Assembly: GCF_003340475.1 (NCBI RefSeq)
Contig: NZ_QBKA01000002.1
Location: 753,501-817,500, forward strand
Length of the DNA stretch: 64,000 nucleotides
Direction: 5' to 3'
From: Alteripontixanthobacter maritimus
Lineage (GTDB): Bacteria > Pseudomonadota > Alphaproteobacteria > Sphingomonadales > Sphingomonadaceae
The position numbers were made by a program, and so were the translations under genes. The notes below the pieces were generated by a model, which was given only the letters and a program-made list of their open reading frames with translations, did not search any database and was not told where the DNA came from. Positions 61,441 to 64,000 of the stretch are shown one piece after another (within the stretch, counting starts at the first letter, position 1; the number at the start of each line of letters is the position of its first letter).

Positions 61441-63594
61441 ATGACTGACAAACCAAGCAAATCCGAATGGCAGGCCCGCGCCGACAAGGAAGTGAAGGGC
61501 CGCGACCTCACCTGGCACACGCCGGAAGGTATCGCGATCCAGCCGCTTTACACCGCTGAAGATACCGAGGCGCTGGACCCCGGCCTGCCCGGTTTCGCGC
61601 CGTTCACGCGCGGCCCCTATGCCAGCATGTATACCGGCCGCCCGTGGACTATCCGGCAATATGCGGGCTTCTCTACGGCGGAGGAATCCAACGCATTCTA
61701 CCGCCGCAATCTGGCCGCCGGACAGAAGGGCCTATCGGTCGCTTTCGATCTGGCCACCCATCGCGGATATGACAGCGACCACCCGCGCGTGCGCGGCGAT
61801 GTTGGCAAGGCGGGCGTTGCAATCGACACAGTGCGCGACATGGAAATCCTGTTCGACGAGATACCGCTCGAAACGATGAGCGTATCCATGACCATGAACG
61901 GCGCGGTTATTCCGGTGTTGGCGTTCTATATCGTGGCGGGGGAGCGAGCCGGCGTTTCGGCAGACAAGCTATCGGGGACCATCCAGAACGATATCCTGAA
62001 AGAGTTCATGGTCCGCAACACGTATATCTATCCCCCGCAGCCATCCATGCGGATCGTCAGCGACATTATCGCTTACACGTCGCAAAACATGCCGCGTTTC
62101 AACAGCATTTCCATCAGCGGCTATCACATGCACGAGGCGGGCGCGACGGCGGTGCAGGAGCTTGCATTCACCATCGCGGATGGCAAGGAATACGCCAAGC
62201 GCGCGATGGAAACGGGGCTGGATATCGACGCCTTCGCCCCGCGCCTCAGCTTCTTCTGGGGCATCGGCATGAATTTCTTCATGGAGATCGCGAAGATGCG
62301 CGCGGCGCGTGCGCTGTGGCATGACATCATGCACGAGTTGGGGGCACAGAACCCGAAGTCCAAGATGCTGCGTACCCATTGCCAGACGTCGGGTGTCTCG
62401 TTGCAGGAACAGGACCCTTACAACAATGTGATCCGCACGACGGTAGAGGCGATGGCAGCAGTGCTGGGCGGCACGCAGTCGCTCCACACCAATGCCCTCG
62501 ACGAAGCCATCGCGCTGCCCACCGATTTCAGCGCCCGTATCGCGCGCAACACGCAGCTTGTGCTGCAGGAAGAAACCGGCATCACCAACGTCGCCGATCC
62601 CCTGGGCGGCAGTTATTACATCGAAGCGCTGACCGCCGAACTGGTGGACAAGGCGCGGGCCATGATTGCCGAAGTGGACGAGGCGGGCGGCATGACCGCC
62701 TATGTCGCCAGCGGCGCGCCCAAGGCCGCTATCGAACGTGCTGCCGCCGCCAAACAGGCCAGCGTCGACCGGGGCGAAACTGTGGTGGTCGGCGTGAACA
62801 AATACGTGCTCGACGAAGAAGCCCAGATCGACACGCTCGATATCGACAACCATGCTGTGCGCAAAAGCCAGATTGCGCGGCTGGAAAAGGTGCGCGCCGG
62901 GCGCGACGAGGCAGCGTGCCGGGCTGCTTTGGATGCGCTGCGTGATGGGGCGAAGGGCGAGGCGAATTTGCTCGCGCTCGCCGTCGACGCTGCCCGGCAG
63001 GACGCAACCTTGGGCGAAATCTCGTCCGCGATGGAGGACGTGTTCGGCCGCTACAACACGCTACCGACCCCGGTGCGCGGCGTGTTTGCCGAGGCTTATG
63101 AGAATGACAGCCGCTACGACCAAGTGGTGGAGGGTGTGCGTGCGGTGGAGCGCCGCCTTGGTCACAAACCGAAGCTGATGGTCGCCAAGATGGGACAGGA
63201 CGGTCACGATCGCGGGGCCAACGTCATCGCCAGCGCCTTTGCCGATATGGGCTTCGACGTCCTCAGCGGCCCGCTGTTTCAGACGCCAGAGGAAACCCGC
63301 GATATGGCGCTGGCCGAGGATGTTGACGCCATCGGCGCGTCCTCGCTCGCGGCGGGCCACAAGACGCTGATCCCGGAACTGATCGGGCTTTTGCGAGAGT
63401 CGGACCGCGCCGATATCAAGGTCATCGCCGGCGGGGTAATCCCGCAGAAGGATTACGACTTCCTGCGCGACGCCGGGGTGCAGGGCATCTACGGTCCGGG
63501 CAGCAACGTGGTCGAATGCGCTGCGGACGTGTTGCGCCTGCTGGGGCACAATATGCCGCCCGCTGGTGAGGAAATCGGGGAGGCTGCAGAGTGA
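61441..63594 (+). CDS. Methylmalonyl-CoA mutase (B12-dependent)
   Basis: A 717-residue single-chain mutase converting (R)-methylmalonyl-CoA to succinyl-CoA. N-terminal TIM-barrel with [21 protein letters not shown], the linker (about 520-570), and a C-terminal cobalamin-binding domain with DGHDRG at 587-592, where His589 replaces the lower B12 ligand. The gene closes the pccB-mce path and overlaps the next gene (GTGA). Confidence 0.96.
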   Translation: MTDKPSKSEWQARADKEVKGRDLTWHTPEGIAIQPLYTAEDTEALDPGLPGFAPFTRGPYASMYTGRPWTIRQYAGFSTAEESNAFYRRNLAAGQKGLSVAFDLATHRGYDSDHPRVRGDVGKAGVAIDTVRDMEILFDEIPLETMSVSMTMNGAVIPVLAFYIVAGERAGVSADKLSGTIQNDILKEFMVRNTYIYPPQPSMRIVSDIIAYTSQNMPRFNSISISGYHMHEAGATAVQELAFTIADGKEYAKRAMETGLDIDAFAPRLSFFWGIGMNFFMEIAKMRAARALWHDIMHELGAQNPKSKMLRTHCQTSGVSLQEQDPYNNVIRTTVEAMAAVLGGTQSLHTNALDEAIALPTDFSARIARNTQLVLQEETGITNVADPLGGSYYIEALTAELVDKARAMIAEVDEAGGMTAYVASGAPKAAIERAAAAKQASVDRGETVVVGVNKYVLDEEAQIDTLDIDNHAVRKSQIARLEKVRAGRDEAACRAALDALRDGAKGEANLLALAVDAARQDATLGEISSAMEDVFGRYNTLPTPVRGVFAEAYENDSRYDQVVEGVRAVERRLGHKPKLMVAKMGQDGHDRGANVIASAFADMGFDVLSGPLFQTPEETRDMALAEDVDAIGASSLAAGHKTLIPELIGLLRESDRADIKVIAGGVIPQKDYDFLRDAGVQGIYGPGSNVVECAADVLRLLGHNMPPAGEEIGEAAE

Positions 63595-63986
63595 GCAATG
63601 TTGGGCCTAAAAGTGCGGGTGAGGGCGAGCAGGCTATCGTGCAGGCCGATGGCGATCGTATGCCGCTGCTTGCGTTGTCGGTCGATGATCGCCTGTATGA
63701 TTTTTTCAAGCACATGACGACTTTGTCTCTGGTTTCGCTGGGCGGCATCATGACGATTGCTTCAGAGAAAATAGTCGAAATTCCAGCTGCTGCCTTGGCT
63801 ACGGTAGTGGGACTGGTGGCAATTGGCGGTATCGGAGCATACTCCGGAATGGGCGAAATCATTCAAAGCAAAATGAAGGGAGATGCGCGGCCAAAGCGTA
63901 TTGCGTTTTATCGGGGCGTCAGTTCGCTGGGCTTCGGCATGGGTATCGGCGCGTTTCTTTCTGTATTCTTACTTGGACTTTTCTAA
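63591..63986 (+). CDS. Small membrane protein coupled to the mutase gene
   Basis: A 131-residue protein with GTG start overlapping the mutase stop. A hydrophilic 38-residue N-terminus is followed by three hydrophobic spans: about 42-58 ([15 protein letters not shown]), 63-85 ([19 protein letters not shown]) and 112-131 ([18 protein letters not shown]). No family recognised. The base composition is less GC-rich than the mutase. The window ends 14 bases later. Confidence 0.7.
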   Translation: MSNVGPKSAGEGEQAIVQADGDRMPLLALSVDDRLYDFFKHMTTLSLVSLGGIMTIASEKIVEIPAAALATVVGLVAIGGIGAYSGMGEIIQSKMKGDARPKRIAFYRGVSSLGFGMGIGAFLSVFLLGLF

Positions 63987-64000
63987 ATGACCCAGATTCG

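Noticed and set aside
1-64000. CRISPR arrays, tRNA or rRNA genes, insertion sequences, integrases or phage genes
   Set aside because: I scanned the gaps for regularly spaced repeats, tRNA-like cloverleaf ends and transposase motifs and found none; this was by eye, so a small or degenerate tRNA-like element could be missed.

Overview
The window reads as a GC-rich alphaproteobacterial chromosome segment, most likely Sphingomonadales (Erythrobacteraceae-like). The basis is gene content: a C4-pathway 5-aminolevulinate synthase, a MucR zinc-finger regulator, a DUF1489 protein, a TIGR02281-type aspartic protease, a PhoH-YbeY-CorC cluster and a Fur protein without CxxC pairs. This is inference from families; no 16S rRNA or tRNA gene is present. 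Gene density is very high, many neighbours overlap by 1-20 bases (ATGA/GTGA junctions), no gene-free gap exceeds 300 bases, and I found no insertion sequence, prophage, CRISPR array or tRNA.

Layout. 1-5.1 kb: a truncated DsbA-like thioredoxin and a DUF721 protein, divergent from mutY; then a small membrane protein, a Tat-exported serine hydrolase, nudC and a FrnE-like DsbA protein. 5.2-18.8 kb: mostly minus strand: DUF1489, mgtE, a 2OG-Fe(II) oxygenase, LysR, corC-ybeY-phoH, miaB, plsC, fur, mucR, rimI-tsaB, a nitroreductase and an Nfu scaffold, with a cyclophilin and a secreted hypothetical protein on the plus strand. 19-34.2 kb: mostly plus strand: a large M16 protease, class II DAHP synthase, an ergothioneine operon (egtB-egtD plus a FAD oxidoreductase), an aspartic protease, a trehalose operon (otsB-GH15-otsA), a single-domain response regulator, a tyrosine phosphatase and trxB. 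34.2-40.2 kb: two tandem MAPEG genes, then a polyamine block: carboxynorspermidine dehydrogenase, a DUF5694-like protein, carboxynorspermidine decarboxylase and ornithine/lysine decarboxylase. The last gene is preceded by a structured leader like the speF RNA. 40.2-46.5 kb: a PAS-GGDEF-EAL-PilZ protein, hemA, murI (with an abnormal start), plsY and dprA. 46.6-58.2 kb: topA and a coupled 60-aa gene, a small Cys-containing exported protein, lepB-rnc-era, pgi, a DEAD-box helicase, glutathione reductase and an epimerase. 58.2-64 kb: the propionyl-CoA to succinyl-CoA pathway (pccB, mce, an enoyl-CoA hydratase-like gene, methylmalonyl-CoA mutase) with two small unknown genes in it.

How the genes work together. 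The polyamine block can in principle make putrescine and convert it to spermidine through carboxyspermidine without S-adenosylmethionine decarboxylase. The 3'-end cluster carries propionyl-CoA into the TCA cycle. Ergothioneine, glutathione reductase, thioredoxin reductase, MAPEG proteins and Dsb-type proteins form a broad thiol/redox theme. I did not find a clearly new multi-gene system. The items most worth following up are the leader RNA at 38864-38993, the murI start at about 44661, the unknown gene inside the polyamine operon, the oxidoreductase translationally coupled to egtBD, the duplicated operator-like repeats at 42520-42553, and the two small genes embedded in metabolic operons.
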